A DNA stretch of 58,735 nucleotides from an uncultured Faecalibacterium sp. (GCA_934533135.1 CAKTBG010000016.1:1-58735), one strand, 5' to 3'. Counted from the first letter of the stretch, positions 6,541-15,413 are shown. Made by a program: numbers and translations. Notes: generated by a model from the sequence alone, not told the origin.

Positions 6541-9252
6541 ATGAAACGTACACCATTCCTTGTTCCCGGAAAACGGGAATGCTCGATCTTCTGCACCATT
6601 TTTTCAACGCTTCTCGTTGTGCTGATCGTGGAAGTCTTTTTGTTGTACAGCTCCATCCACCTCTCAAGCGTTGACGATCAGCTGCACCAGAACGCCATTG
6701 CGATTCTGGACAAGCAGGTGGAAAACCGCACCAATTATATCAACGGCCAGTTTTCCCAGATCCGGGATCTGACCGACATCAGCACCACGATCAACAACAC
6801 CACCCAGAAATTGCTGGACAACGGCACGCTGGATCTCGACACCCTCGATCTGGGCAGCGAGAACAGCCTGCCCCTGCTGGATGCCATTCTGCCCAACCTC
6901 ATCGACGCTTTGCGCAGCCGCCCGGCCACCGGTATTTTCGTTGTGCTGAACACCCACGATCTGGCCAAGCGGGAGCTGAGATCCCCCATTCCCTGCCTCT
7001 ATCTGCGGGATCTGGATCCAGACGCTGTTCCACCCAAGCGGAACACCGACCTCCTGCTGGAGCGGGCACCCGCCCAGATCGTCCAGCACTACACCATCTC
7101 CACCGACAAGGGATGGACGCCGTCCATCCTGTATCAAGGCCGGGGCAGCGGCGGTTTCCTGCAATTGCCCTTTGAGACGGCCTACCTCGCGGAGACCAAG
7201 CTGGATGCCCGGGAGTATGGGCGGCTGATCTCTGTGCCCTACACCCTGAGCGGCGACAGCCGCTCGGCCATCGCCTACAGCCAGCCCCTCATCCTCGAGG
7301 ACGGCACCGTGTACGGTGTGATCGGCGTGGAGCTGCTGACCAGCTATCTCGAGACCCGGCTGCCCAGCATCGAGCTGCAGAACAACAACGCCGGTTTCTA
7401 CCTGCTGGCCTCCACCACCGATACGATCGACAAGAGCGATACCCTCACCCTGAAAAGCGTCGTCTTTTCCAGTGCGTCGGCCGATGCAGAAGAGATGCAG
7501 CGTTCCATCGTTCTCCACCGGGAGGGCAAGGCGTGGTATTTTGACCAGAACGGCACCCGCCAGTATGCGGCTCTGCGGGAGATCGAGATGTACAGCCGGA
7601 ATGCCCCCTTCTCCAATGAGCACTGGGTGCTGGTGGGTGCCGTCAACGCCGACGCCCTCTTCTCCTTTTCCGACAGCATCAACCACATTCTGATCGCCGC
7701 GATCGCGGCCACCATCGCCGTCGGCCTGCTGGCCAGCTACATTGCCAGCCGCACACTGGCCAAACCCGTGGCGCAGCTGTCGCAGGAGCTTGCGGCCGCC
7801 CAGTCTCAGAACGGCAAGGATCGTGTGCCTGAGTTCTCCCGCACCGGCATCCGGGAGCTGGATCAGCTGGCCGCTGCCATCACCCAGCTGACCCGGGAAA
7901 ATCTGGCTGCTTCCGCACTGGAACGGATCCGGATCGAGCGCGAGCGCGACCACGACATCCTGACCGGCCTGTACAACCGGCAGGCGTTCCGCCGGAGCTG
8001 CGAGGGCTTGTTTGCCACGCCGGATCGCTTGGAGCACGCCGCGCTCGTTATGATGGATCTGGACAACCTCAAGCACGTCAACGACGGCTATGGCCACGAC
8101 TATGGCGACCAGTATCTCCGCCAGACCGGGCGATGCCTCATGGCAAATACGCCGCCGGGCACCCTGTGCTCCCGTCTGTCGGGCGACGAGTTCATTCTGC
8201 TGTTCTACGGCTACGAATCGCAGGACGCCCTCCGCCAGAAGCTGGCTGCACTGCGCGAGGCCATGAGCAAGAGCGTTTTGTCTCTGCCCGACGGCACCGA
8301 GCTGCACATCGGCATCTCGGGCGGCATCGCGTGGTATCCCGAAAGCAGCACCAACTACAACACCCTGAAAAAATACGCCGATTTCGCGCTGTATCAGGTC
8401 AAGCAGAGCGACAAGGGGCGTCTGTGCGAGTTCGACCTCGAGCAGTACAACCAGAAGGCCTATGCGCTCCAGATCCGGCAGGAGTTTGAGCAGATGATCC
8501 ACACCGAAAGGGTGCTCTACCACTTCCAGCCCATCTACGCAGCCAACACCGGCCGGGTGGTGGCCTACGAAGCCCTGATGCGGGTGCCGGATTTCCCGGC
8601 TCTGCGCTCTCCGGCCACGGTGATGAAGCTGGCCAACGAGCAGGGCCGCCTTTACGACATCGAGCGGATCACGATGTTCAAAGCCAGCGAGCGGTTTGAA
8701 TGGCTGCGCCAAAACCGCCGGATCCGGTACGACGCCATGCTCTTCATCAATTCCATCGCCAGCGTCAGCCTGAGCGATCCGGACTGGGATGAATACGTCA
8801 AGACCCATGCCGCCCTGCTGGGGCAGCTGGTGGTCGAGATCACCGAGGAAGAGCAGCTCAACCTCGAGGCTCTGGAGCGCAAGCGGAATGTGCCGGGCAG
8901 CCGGGGCATCTTTGCGCTGGACGACTACGGCAGCGGTTACAGCAACGGCAGCAGCCTGCTCAGCCTCTCTCCCCGGTACGTCAAGGTGGACATCTCCATC
9001 ATCCGGAACATCGACACCGACCCGGACAAGCAGCGGTTCCTCACCAGCCTCATCGAGTACGCCCGACCCTACGGCATCAAGGTATTGGCCGAGGGCGTCG
9101 AGACGCTGGAAGAGCTGCACACCGTCCTTGCACTGGGCGTCGATCTGCTGCAGGGCTACTGTCTGGCCAAGCCCGCCGCGATCCCGCCGGCGATCGACCC
9201 CAAGGCTCTGGACGTCATCCAGAAGTACCACGCCGTATTTTCGGATTTCTGA
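6541..9252 (+). CDS. Membrane sensor with GGDEF and EAL domains
   Basis: 903 residues from the ATG at 6541, with AAAAGGA about 11 bases upstream; a GTG at 6508 is an alternative start. One membrane helix near residues 20-42 and a second near 380-402 enclose a large extracytoplasmic region of the size and layout of a dCACHE ligand sensor. A HAMP-like linker (RTLAKPVAQLSQELAA) leads to a GGDEF domain with RLSGDEF (547-551) and an EAL domain with YEALMR (E677), FALDDYGSGYSN (D794, D795), VKVD and AEGVET. The main EAL metal residues are present, so both c-di-GMP synthesis and hydrolysis look possible. It follows the solute-binding protein by 42 bases and is probably co-transcribed with it. Confidence 0.88.
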   Translation: MKRTPFLVPGKRECSIFCTIFSTLLVVLIVEVFLLYSSIHLSSVDDQLHQNAIAILDKQVENRTNYINGQFSQIRDLTDISTTINNTTQKLLDNGTLDLDTLDLGSENSLPLLDAILPNLIDALRSRPATGIFVVLNTHDLAKRELRSPIPCLYLRDLDPDAVPPKRNTDLLLERAPAQIVQHYTISTDKGWTPSILYQGRGSGGFLQLPFETAYLAETKLDAREYGRLISVPYTLSGDSRSAIAYSQPLILEDGTVYGVIGVELLTSYLETRLPSIELQNNNAGFYLLASTTDTIDKSDTLTLKSVVFSSASADAEEMQRSIVLHREGKAWYFDQNGTRQYAALREIEMYSRNAPFSNEHWVLVGAVNADALFSFSDSINHILIAAIAATIAVGLLASYIASRTLAKPVAQLSQELAAAQSQNGKDRVPEFSRTGIRELDQLAAAITQLTRENLAASALERIRIERERDHDILTGLYNRQAFRRSCEGLFATPDRLEHAALVMMDLDNLKHVNDGYGHDYGDQYLRQTGRCLMANTPPGTLCSRLSGDEFILLFYGYESQDALRQKLAALREAMSKSVLSLPDGTELHIGISGGIAWYPESSTNYNTLKKYADFALYQVKQSDKGRLCEFDLEQYNQKAYALQIRQEFEQMIHTERVLYHFQPIYAANTGRVVAYEALMRVPDFPALRSPATVMKLANEQGRLYDIERITMFKASERFEWLRQNRRIRYDAMLFINSIASVSLSDPDWDEYVKTHAALLGQLVVEITEEEQLNLEALERKRNVPGSRGIFALDDYGSGYSNGSSLLSLSPRYVKVDISIIRNIDTDPDKQRFLTSLIEYARPYGIKVLAEGVETLEELHTVLALGVDLLQGYCLAKPAAIPPAIDPKALDVIQKYHAVFSDF

Positions 9253-9260
9253 TCGTTTCC

Positions 9261-9322
9261 CGCCCGGGCGCAGCCTGCCGGATCCCTCCGGTGGGTTTTG
9301 TGCCCGGGCTTTTGGTTTTTTC
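9261..9322 (+). terminator. Terminator after the GGDEF-EAL gene
   Basis: GC-rich CCCGGGC arms enclose a loop of about 35 bases with further pairing, then TTTTGGTTTTTT. Confidence 0.7.
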
Positions 9323-9389
9323 GATTTCGTCAAAACGCCGAACATTTGGGCTTCTCTGCCCAAATTATGACAAATTTACGGCTCGGAAA

Positions 9390-9418
9390 TTGATTTTGCC
9401 CCCCAAAGCTGTTACACT
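9390..9418 (+). promoter_or_regulatory. Promoter of the RpiR-family regulator
   Basis: TTGATT (9390-9395), 17-base spacer, TACACT (9413-9418). A short inverted repeat (CTCTGTGC/GCACAGAG) lies downstream in the leader. Confidence 0.65.
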
Positions 9419-9468
9419 AGCGGTATCAAGTTCTCTGTGCGCTCTGCACAGAGACAGGAGGTATTGCT

Positions 9469-10278
9469 ATGACTGAATCTCCCGGCAGCGTCGTCACCCT
9501 GCTTTGCTCCGGGATCCGGCTTTATAATGCGGAACGCCGGATCGCGGACTGCATCCTTGCGGATCTCAAACAGGCATCGATCTCCACCTCTGCAGAGCTG
9601 GCGCGGGCCAGCCATGCTTCGGAGGCCACCGTGACCCGGCTGTGCCACAAACTCGGCTTTGAAAACTATCGCAAGTTCCAGATCGCGCTGGCGCGGGATG
9701 TGCTGGAACAGCAGCAGACCACCGACCCGGTCCAGCAGACCGCTCCCGACGATCCCCTGCGGCAGTCGCTGGAGCTGATCCTCGCCAACCGGCAGGAGGA
9801 ACTGCGGGCCACCTACCACGCATTGGAGCTTCCCCATCTGCGCGCGGCACTTGCGGCGTTCCGCGCGGCGGAGGTCGTCGAGATCGTCTCTTCCGGGCTC
9901 AATCTGCCGGCTGCGCTGGATGCTTCCATGAAGTTCAGCGGCCTCGGCAAACGGTGCGTTTCCAGTGCCATCCACGAAAAATCCCTCGCCTTTGCCCAGA
10001 CCCTCACCCCGAAAGACCTGATGCTGGTCATCTCTTCCTCCGGCCGCTCCGAGCAGCTGGAGCTGACTGCCCAGACCGCCCGGAAACAGGGTGCCCCCAT
10101 CCTCCTCATCACCTGCGACCGCTCGTCGCCGCTGGCGCAGCTGGCCGACCATCTGCTCATCGCCTCCAATCGGGAGCAGCGGCTTCTCGATGTCTCCCAT
10201 CTGCCCTCCCAGCTCTCGCCCTCGTCCATCGTCGAGCTGCTGTACTATCTGCTGCTGTTGAACGCCGACCGCACCTGA
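9469..10278 (+). CDS. MurR/RpiR family transcriptional regulator
   Basis: 269 residues. An N-terminal helix-turn-helix of the RpiR type (ADCILADLKQASISTSAELA then ASEATVTRLCHKLGF, about residues 25-65) is followed by a SIS sugar-phosphate binding domain (VEIVSSGLNLPAA, LMLVISSSGRSEQLE, ILLITCD). Members sense phosphorylated sugars or amino sugars and control their catabolism. The start has CAGGAGG seven bases upstream. No sugar operon is adjacent, so the target is unknown; autoregulation is possible. Confidence 0.9.
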   Translation: MTESPGSVVTLLCSGIRLYNAERRIADCILADLKQASISTSAELARASHASEATVTRLCHKLGFENYRKFQIALARDVLEQQQTTDPVQQTAPDDPLRQSLELILANRQEELRATYHALELPHLRAALAAFRAAEVVEIVSSGLNLPAALDASMKFSGLGKRCVSSAIHEKSLAFAQTLTPKDLMLVISSSGRSEQLELTAQTARKQGAPILLITCDRSSPLAQLADHLLIASNREQRLLDVSHLPSQLSPSSIVELLYYLLLLNADRT

Positions 10279-10290
10279 CGATTCCCCCAC

Positions 10291-10338
10291 AAAAAAATCA
10301 ACCGGCTGACTTTCGTGTGGTCAGCCGGTTGTTTTTTG
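10291..10338. terminator. Bidirectional terminator between convergent genes
   Basis: An AACCGGCTGAC stem pairs with GTCAGCCGGTT, with A7 on the left and T6 on the right, serving the RpiR gene and the converging aminotransferase gene. Confidence 0.9.
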
Positions 10339-10343
10339 TGTAC

Positions 10344-11555
10344 TTAATCCTTTTTGTTGAAAACGTATTCGTCCATCCGGCGGAACGCCTCCTCGATGCG
10401 GGAGCGGGGCGACGCCAGATTCATCCGCAGATGGCAGGAGCCATGGAACATCGTGCCGTCCTGCACGGCCACGCCCACATCCCAGAGGGCGTGTTCCAGT
10501 TCGCCGATGGTCTTGCCGTGTGCCCTGCACCAGCCGGTGCAGTCCACAAAGAGCATATAGGTGCCCTCGGGTTTGGAGCAGGTCACCCCCTCAAAGCGGT
10601 CGGCAATATAGCTGCAGGCAAAGTTCACGTTGCCGCTCAGCACCTCCCGCAGCTCGTCGAGCCACGCCTGCCCCTCGGGGCTGTAGCCGCCCACCAGCGC
10701 GTGCATGGACAGGACGTTCATCGCGTTGTAGTGGCTCAGGCTGGATTCCTTTTCGATCCGCTCCCGCCACCAGTTGTTGTACACGATGTGGTAGCTGCCC
10801 ACCAGACCAGCCAGATTGAAGGTCTTGGAGGGCGCATACAGGGCGGCCGTCCGCTGGCGGGCATCCTCGCTGATGGACTGGGTGGGGATATGCGTGTGGC
10901 CATTCAGAAGGATGTCCGACCAGATCTCGTCCGACACCACAAACACGTCGTATTTCCGGAACAGCTCCATGGCCTGTTCCAGCTCTTCCCGCTCCCAGAC
11001 GCGGCCGCAGGGGTTGTGCGGGCTGCAGAGGATGGCGGCGTGGATCTTCTCGTTTTTCAGATGCTGCTCCATGTCGGCATAGTCCATCCGCCAGACGCCG
11101 TTTTCGTCCTTGACCAGCGGGCTGTGGACGATGTCGTAGCCGTTGTTCTCAAGGCTGCGGGTAAAGCCGATGTAGGTCGGGCTGTGGACAAGCACCTTGC
11201 CGCCCCGGGAGCAGACGCAGTTCAGCGCGCTGATGACGCCGCCCAGCACGCCGTTTTCGTAGCCGATGTGCTTGGGTTCCAGCCCGGTCACGCCGTTGCG
11301 GGTATACTGCCAGTTGAGAATTGCATCATAATACGCTTTGGAAGGGTCGAAATAGCCGTATGCCGGGTGCTGTGCCCGTGCGATGATGGCCTGCGGGATG
11401 ACAGGCACGGTGGGGAAGTTCATATCCGCCACCCACATGGGGATCGCGTCGAAGCCCTCCTTGGGGGCCGCGGGTGCAAAGCCGGTGCCCAGACCGTCCA
11501 CCGCGATCGCATCCTTGCCGCGGCGGTCCATCAGGGTGGTAAAATCGTATTTCAT
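10344..11555 (-). CDS. MalY/PatB-type PLP-dependent C-S lyase/aminotransferase
   Basis: 403 residues from the ATG whose first base is 11555, chosen because AGGAGG lies seven bases upstream. Fold type I PLP enzyme: IPMWVADMNFP at the N-terminus, CSPHNPCGRVW, VVSDEIWSD and the PLP lysine in YAPSKTFNLAGL (K244). The PatB/MalY branch cleaves cystathionine or cysteine S-conjugates (beta-lyase) and some members act as aminotransferases. It lies downstream of a cyclophilin gene but behind a terminator, so it is probably transcribed separately. Confidence 0.88.
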   Translation of the reverse strand: MKYDFTTLMDRRGKDAIAVDGLGTGFAPAAPKEGFDAIPMWVADMNFPTVPVIPQAIIARAQHPAYGYFDPSKAYYDAILNWQYTRNGVTGLEPKHIGYENGVLGGVISALNCVCSRGGKVLVHSPTYIGFTRSLENNGYDIVHSPLVKDENGVWRMDYADMEQHLKNEKIHAAILCSPHNPCGRVWEREELEQAMELFRKYDVFVVSDEIWSDILLNGHTHIPTQSISEDARQRTAALYAPSKTFNLAGLVGSYHIVYNNWWRERIEKESSLSHYNAMNVLSMHALVGGYSPEGQAWLDELREVLSGNVNFACSYIADRFEGVTCSKPEGTYMLFVDCTGWCRAHGKTIGELEHALWDVGVAVQDGTMFHGSCHLRMNLASPRSRIEEAFRRMDEYVFNKKD

Positions 11556-11579
11556 GGCAGTTCCTCCTGCTTCAGTTTG

Positions 11580-11609
11580 CAAAAAAGGCTCCCTCCGAAG
11601 AGGAAGCCT
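11580..11609 (-). terminator. Terminator after the cyclophilin gene
   Basis: On the minus strand GGCTTCCT-CTTCGG-AGGGAGCC is followed by T6, between the cyclophilin stop and the aminotransferase start. Confidence 0.85.
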
Positions 11610-11625
11610 GTGGCATCCGGAAAAA

Positions 11626-12102
11626 TCAGCCCTCGATGAGCTCTACCGTCTTCATCTTGACGGGCGTGGTGGGCTTATCGTTCCAGTCGGTGTGTACCGA
11701 GGCGATCTTGTCCACAACATCCATGCCGGAGACCACCTTGCCGAAGGCCGCGTACTGGCCGTCCAGATGGGGGGCGTCCTGATGCATGATGAAGAACTGG
11801 CTGCCCGCGCTGTTGGGGCTCATGCTGCGCGCCATGCTGATGACGCCGCGGGTATGCTTGATGGGGTTGTTGACGCCGTTGGCGGCAAACTCGCCCTTGA
11901 TGCTCCAGCCCGGGCCGCCGGTGCCGTTCCCCAGCGGGCAGCCGCCCTGGATCATGAAACCGCGGATGACGCGGTGGAAGGTCAGGCCGTTGTAAAAGCC
12001 CTGATTGACCAGTTTCTTGAAGTTCTCACAGGTGAGGGGGGCAGCCTGCTCGTCCAGCTCGATGTCGATCACGCCGCCGTCTTCCATAGTAATACGAACC
12101 AT
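11626..12102 (-). CDS. Cyclophilin-type peptidyl-prolyl cis-trans isomerase
   Basis: 158 residues from the ATG at 12102 (AAAGGAG about 12 bases upstream; a longer in-frame reading to 12165 lacks family similarity). The cyclophilin core is complete: FHRVIRGFMIQGGCP with the catalytic Arg, AGSQFFI, and YAAFGKV. No signal peptide, so it is cytoplasmic and likely helps protein folding. It follows the DNA repair gene by 80 bases on the same strand. Confidence 0.93.
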   Translation of the reverse strand: MVRITMEDGGVIDIELDEQAAPLTCENFKKLVNQGFYNGLTFHRVIRGFMIQGGCPLGNGTGGPGWSIKGEFAANGVNNPIKHTRGVISMARSMSPNSAGSQFFIMHQDAPHLDGQYAAFGKVVSGMDVVDKIASVHTDWNDKPTTPVKMKTVELIEG

Positions 12103-12182
12103 ATCGCTCTTATACTCCTTTATCACTGCGCCCGGATCCGGGCAGATGAGGCGGAAAACCGCCAAGTATCAGGGATAGTATA

Positions 12183-12974
12183 TCATAACTCCGGCCGCAT
12201 TTCCACCATATCCGCCCAAAATCGTTTGGGGCAGTGGGTCATGCGGCCCTTTTCGTTGTGCCGCGCCCGGATCTCCAGCGTATCGTAAAACTGCTTCCAC
12301 AATGCCTGAAACTGCTTTTCCCGCGCGGAGGGCGGCGGCAGTTCCAGCGGAGCCGCCAGCTCCACCAGCCGGGTCTTGCGGTCTTCGTGCAGCAGCACCG
12401 CGTGGTGGACGGCATCGTAGATCATAAAATCTTCCTCGGGGAACCGCCCGCAGAAATGGGGGCGCAGCAGGGGCAGGATGTAGTTTTTGGGGTGGATCAC
12501 CGCCCCCAGCATCCCGTCGTGCTCCTCAAAACGGACAAAGCCCTGAAACTTGTCGATCTCCCAGTTCAGGCTCTTTTCCATCTCGTAGAGGGGTGCCACG
12601 TCCGGATGCCCGGCGCGCCGGAGCGTGCCCGGCCCCAGCGCGAACGCCAGATGCAGGAACCGGAGCAGCAGCAGCTCCTTGTCCTCCCGGCCGGAGAGAA
12701 AATCCTTTGCCACAAGGTACTCCGTCTCCGCCCCCAGCTTTTTGCGGAAGCTGGCAAACACCCGCTGCGCCTTGGCCGTATCCGTTTCGATCTCCCGGAT
12801 GGGATAGAGGGTCGCGGTCTCCCGCTCCGGCGTCCAGACAGCAAAGGGGATCTCGTGCTGGGCAAAACTCTCGAACACACAGCACAGAAAGCCCTCAAAG
12901 CTGCCGTCGTAGAGGTAAACGACGTCTGCATCGTGGAGCTTCCGCGCCGGTCTTACAGGGCTTTGGACAGGCAT
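12183..12974 (-). CDS. TIGR03915-family putative DNA metabolism/repair protein (DUF4130)
   Basis: 263 residues from the ATG at 12974, which overlaps the upstream radical SAM gene by 22 bases and implies translational coupling. The sequence has the features of the TIGR03915/DUF4130 family: an opening VVYLYDGSFEGFLCCVFES, a central LLLLRFLHLAF, KSLNWEIDKFQGFVRF and a C-terminal RMTHCPKRFWADM. These proteins almost always sit beside a TIGR03916 radical SAM protein, as here, and are predicted to act with it in DNA repair or base modification; the chemistry is not established. The frame stays open much further upstream but there it is only a shadow of the radical SAM gene. Confidence 0.85.
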   Translation of the reverse strand: MPVQSPVRPARKLHDADVVYLYDGSFEGFLCCVFESFAQHEIPFAVWTPERETATLYPIREIETDTAKAQRVFASFRKKLGAETEYLVAKDFLSGREDKELLLLRFLHLAFALGPGTLRRAGHPDVAPLYEMEKSLNWEIDKFQGFVRFEEHDGMLGAVIHPKNYILPLLRPHFCGRFPEEDFMIYDAVHHAVLLHEDRKTRLVELAAPLELPPPSAREKQFQALWKQFYDTLEIRARHNEKGRMTHCPKRFWADMVEMRPEL

Positions 12975-14311
12975 TGCACGGCCTCCTCCCGGATCATCCG
13001 CTGGGCCGTGCGGGGTGCCACGCCCTGCGCAACGAGGGCATCCACCGCCGGCGGCGTGAACATACTCAGCTGTTCCACCCCGCCGCTGAACACATTGGGG
13101 TCGATGAGGGCGCGGGTGATCCGCTCCCGTCCGGCACTGCCCCGCCCCGGGTGCGCCCCCGCAAAGCCCCGGCAGGTGATGAAATACTGCGCCCGCTTGA
13201 GGACGACGCCCATCCGTTTCAGCTCGTCCAGCCCCAATGCCGCCTGCCGCCGGGCATCCCGGATCCGGCGGGCACTTTTGGGGCCAATGCCCGGCACCCG
13301 CAGCAGCATCTCGAAGGGGGCGCGGTTCACATCCACCGGGAACAGCCCGTAATGCTGGATGGCCCAGTTGCACTTCGGGTCCAGATACGGGTTGAAGTTC
13401 TGGTTGTCCGCATCGAGGATCTCCTCCGCCCGGAACTGGTAAAACCGCAGCAACCAGTCGGCCTGATAGAGCCGGTGCTCCCGCAGCAGGGGCGGTTTGG
13501 TGTCCAGTGCCGGCAGCCGGGTGTCTGCGCTGACCGGGATGTAGGCCGAGTAGAACACCCGCTTCAGGCCATACTTCCGGTACATCCCCTCGGTCAGCTG
13601 CAGGATATGGTAATCCGTCTCCGGCGACGCCCCCACGATCATCTGGGTGCTCTGCCCCGCCGGTGCAAATTTCGGAGCCTTGCGGTAGAGCGTCAGCTCC
13701 TCCCGGTTGGCCTGCCCGGAAACGGCAATCTGCTTCATGGGGCGGAAGATCGAGTGCCTGCCCTTGTCCGGAGCCAGCAGCTGCAGGCTCTTTTCGCTGG
13801 GAAGCTCCACGTTCACGCTCAGACGGTCGGCCAGATATCCCAGCTGCTGGATCAGCTCCGGGCTGGCCCCCGGGATGGCCTTGGCGTGGATATACCCGCC
13901 AAAACGGTACTCCCCCCGCAGCAGGCGGAGCACCTGCAGCATCCGCTCGGTGGTGTAGTCGGGATCCACCAGCACCGCGCTGGAAAGGAACAGCCCCTCG
14001 ATGTAATTGCGGCGGTAAAATTCGACGGTCAGCTCTGCCAGCTCCCGGGGCGAAAAGGTCGCACGCGGCACATCGTTGGATTTCCGGTTGACGCAGTAGC
14101 TGCAATCAAAGGCGCAGCAGTTGGTCATCAGGACCTTCAGCAGGCTCACACAGCGGCCATCGGCGGTGAACGCGTGGCAGCATCCCGGCGCGTAGCAGCT
14201 GCCGAGGGTGCCCGCCCGGGCCGTGCGGGAGGCCCCGCTGGAGGTACAGGCCACATCGTACTTCGCACTGTCGGCGAGGATCGTGAGTTTTTCCATCAAA
14301 GACTCTTCCAT
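12953..14311 (-). CDS. TIGR03916-family radical SAM DNA modification/repair protein
   Basis: 452 residues. The radical SAM cluster motif is NCCAFDCSYCVNR (C66, C70, C73; CxxxCxxC). Extra cysteines upstream (GSCYAPGCC, residues 39-45) may hold a second centre. A helix-hairpin-helix DNA-binding motif lies at about 335-352 (LLRVPGIGPKSARRI). The family resembles spore photoproduct lyase-like radical enzymes joined to DNA binding and is predicted to repair or modify DNA. The start may instead be the in-frame ATG at 14296, which has GGAAGAG six bases upstream. It lies 21 bases after a LexA-like repressor gene and overlaps its partner gene. Confidence 0.88.
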   Translation of the reverse strand: MEESLMEKLTILADSAKYDVACTSSGASRTARAGTLGSCYAPGCCHAFTADGRCVSLLKVLMTNCCAFDCSYCVNRKSNDVPRATFSPRELAELTVEFYRRNYIEGLFLSSAVLVDPDYTTERMLQVLRLLRGEYRFGGYIHAKAIPGASPELIQQLGYLADRLSVNVELPSEKSLQLLAPDKGRHSIFRPMKQIAVSGQANREELTLYRKAPKFAPAGQSTQMIVGASPETDYHILQLTEGMYRKYGLKRVFYSAYIPVSADTRLPALDTKPPLLREHRLYQADWLLRFYQFRAEEILDADNQNFNPYLDPKCNWAIQHYGLFPVDVNRAPFEMLLRVPGIGPKSARRIRDARRQAALGLDELKRMGVVLKRAQYFITCRGFAGAHPGRGSAGRERITRALIDPNVFSGGVEQLSMFTPPAVDALVAQGVAPRTAQRMIREEAVQCLSKAL

Positions 14312-14332
14312 GGGGTCACTTTCTTTTGCAGG

Positions 14333-14965
14333 TCACCACTTGGCCTTGGTCTCCACCACGCGGCCCGCAATGTGCAGGCGGTTGAGGTCTTCGCCTTTGA
14401 TGACCATTTCGTTGTAAGCGGGGTTAAACGGCTGGAGCACCACGCAGTTGCCCCGCTGGAGGTACCGTTTCAGGGTGCCTTCGCCCTCGTCGCCGTAGAC
14501 CAGCACGCCCAGATCGCCGTTTTCCAGCGTATCCTGTTTGTGGACCAGGGCGAGGTCGCCGTCCTGAATGCGGGGTTCCATGCTGTCGCCCCGAACCACC
14601 AGATAGAAGTAGTTGGCGGGATCCTTGACCCGGGCGTACTCCTGCCCATAGTCCTCCTCAAAGGCCAGTGCGCCGTACCCGGCTTTGACCGTGCCGATCA
14701 CCGGGATCAGGCTCTCGGCATAGTTGCCGAAGAACCGCTCCTCCGGGGTGCTGACGTTGGACACCGGGCGGTACAGCCCCAGCAGGAAATCCGCCGTGGT
14801 ATTCAGCAGCTCTGCGATCTTGGCCACCGTCGTGGGGTCGGGCGAAGATTTGCCGCTTTCCCACTTTCCGACCGCCTGCTGGGTGACCCCCAGTTTGGAC
14901 GCAAGCTCCGCCTGGCTCATGCCCTGCTGCTTGCGGCACTTCTTTAAAAGTTCTGAAAACGACAT
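14333..14965 (-). CDS. LexA/CI-like repressor: XRE helix-turn-helix plus S24 peptidase
   Basis: 210 residues. The N-terminal XRE helix-turn-helix (MSQAELASKLGVTQQAVGKW, residues 16-35) is joined to an S24 self-cleavage domain: predicted cleavage site KAGYG (A95-G96), nucleophile in RGDSMEP (S128) and general base in TLKRYL (K166). Such repressors self-cleave when RecA is activated by DNA damage. The DNA-binding part is phage-type rather than the winged helix of LexA. AAAGGAG lies nine bases before the ATG. It heads the minus-strand set containing the radical SAM/TIGR03915 pair, which suggests damage-inducible control. Confidence 0.9.
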   Translation of the reverse strand: MSFSELLKKCRKQQGMSQAELASKLGVTQQAVGKWESGKSSPDPTTVAKIAELLNTTADFLLGLYRPVSNVSTPEERFFGNYAESLIPVIGTVKAGYGALAFEEDYGQEYARVKDPANYFYLVVRGDSMEPRIQDGDLALVHKQDTLENGDLGVLVYGDEGEGTLKRYLQRGNCVVLQPFNPAYNEMVIKGEDLNRLHIAGRVVETKAKW

Positions 14966-15009
14966 CGTTCTGCACTCCTTTATCTCAGTGGGTTCTGATT
15001 TTCGGTTTT

Positions 15010-15038
15010 ATTATACAACAAAAAGGTGTTTCTGTAAA
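15010..15038 (-). promoter_or_regulatory. Promoter of the repressor/radical SAM operon
   Basis: On the minus strand TTTACA (15038-15033), a 17-base spacer and TATAAT (15015-15010). No clear dyad operator was found overlapping it. Confidence 0.7.
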
Positions 15039-15120
15039 GAGCAGCCCCCAAATTTCATCGAAGGAAAGTTGTTGTGCGTGATTTCTCACCCCGTTTTGGG
15101 CAGAAATTTAAAAATAGGGC

Positions 15121-15149
15121 TTGACAGCCCGGCGGAAATCTGGTAAATT
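15121..15149 (+). promoter_or_regulatory. tRNA-Ser promoter
   Basis: TTGACA (15121-15126), 17-base spacer, TAAATT (15144-15149), 48 bases before the first tRNA. Confidence 0.75.
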
Positions 15150-15197
15150 AAATAGGCATTCGACACCGCTGTGCCGGATGTCCACGAGGAAACAGAT

Positions 15198-15285
15198 GGA
15201 GAGATGTCCGAGTGGTTTAAGGAAGCAGTCTTGAAAACTGCCGTACGGCAACGTACCGTGGGTTCGAATCCCACTCTCTCCGCCA
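15198..15285 (+). tRNA. tRNA-Ser (anticodon TGA), CCA encoded
   Basis: Acceptor arms GGAGAGA/TCTCTCC pair, the anticodon stem-loop reads CAGTCTTGAAAACTG with TGA in the centre, a long class II variable arm (CCGTACGGCAACGTACCG) identifies serine, and the T-arm is GTGGGTTCGAATCCCAC. CCA is encoded at 15283-15285. Confidence 0.96.
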
Positions 15286-15319
15286 TTTTTTATTGAATAA
15301 GTGTAACACACTTTGCTCT

Positions 15320-15413
15320 GGAGTAGTACTCAAGAGGCCGAAGAGGCGCCCCTGCTAAGGGCGTAGGTCGTCTAAACAACGGCGCGAGGGTTCAAATCCC
15401 TCCTACTCCGCCA
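15320..15413 (+). tRNA. tRNA-Ser (anticodon GCT), CCA encoded
   Basis: Acceptor GGAGTAG/CTACTCC, anticodon loop CCTGCTAAGG with GCT, a long variable arm and T-arm GAGGGTTCAAATCCCTC; CCA at 15411-15413. It is 34 bases after the first tRNA and is probably co-transcribed with it. Confidence 0.96.

Noticed and set aside
6664..9363. An 899-codon open frame on the minus strand
   Set aside because: It is the antisense shadow of the GGDEF-EAL gene, made open by GC-rich codon bias. No ribosome site or domain is seen, while the plus strand carries clear motifs.
12593..14947. A 784-codon plus-strand frame
   Set aside because: Antisense to the radical SAM operon; no start signals or domains.
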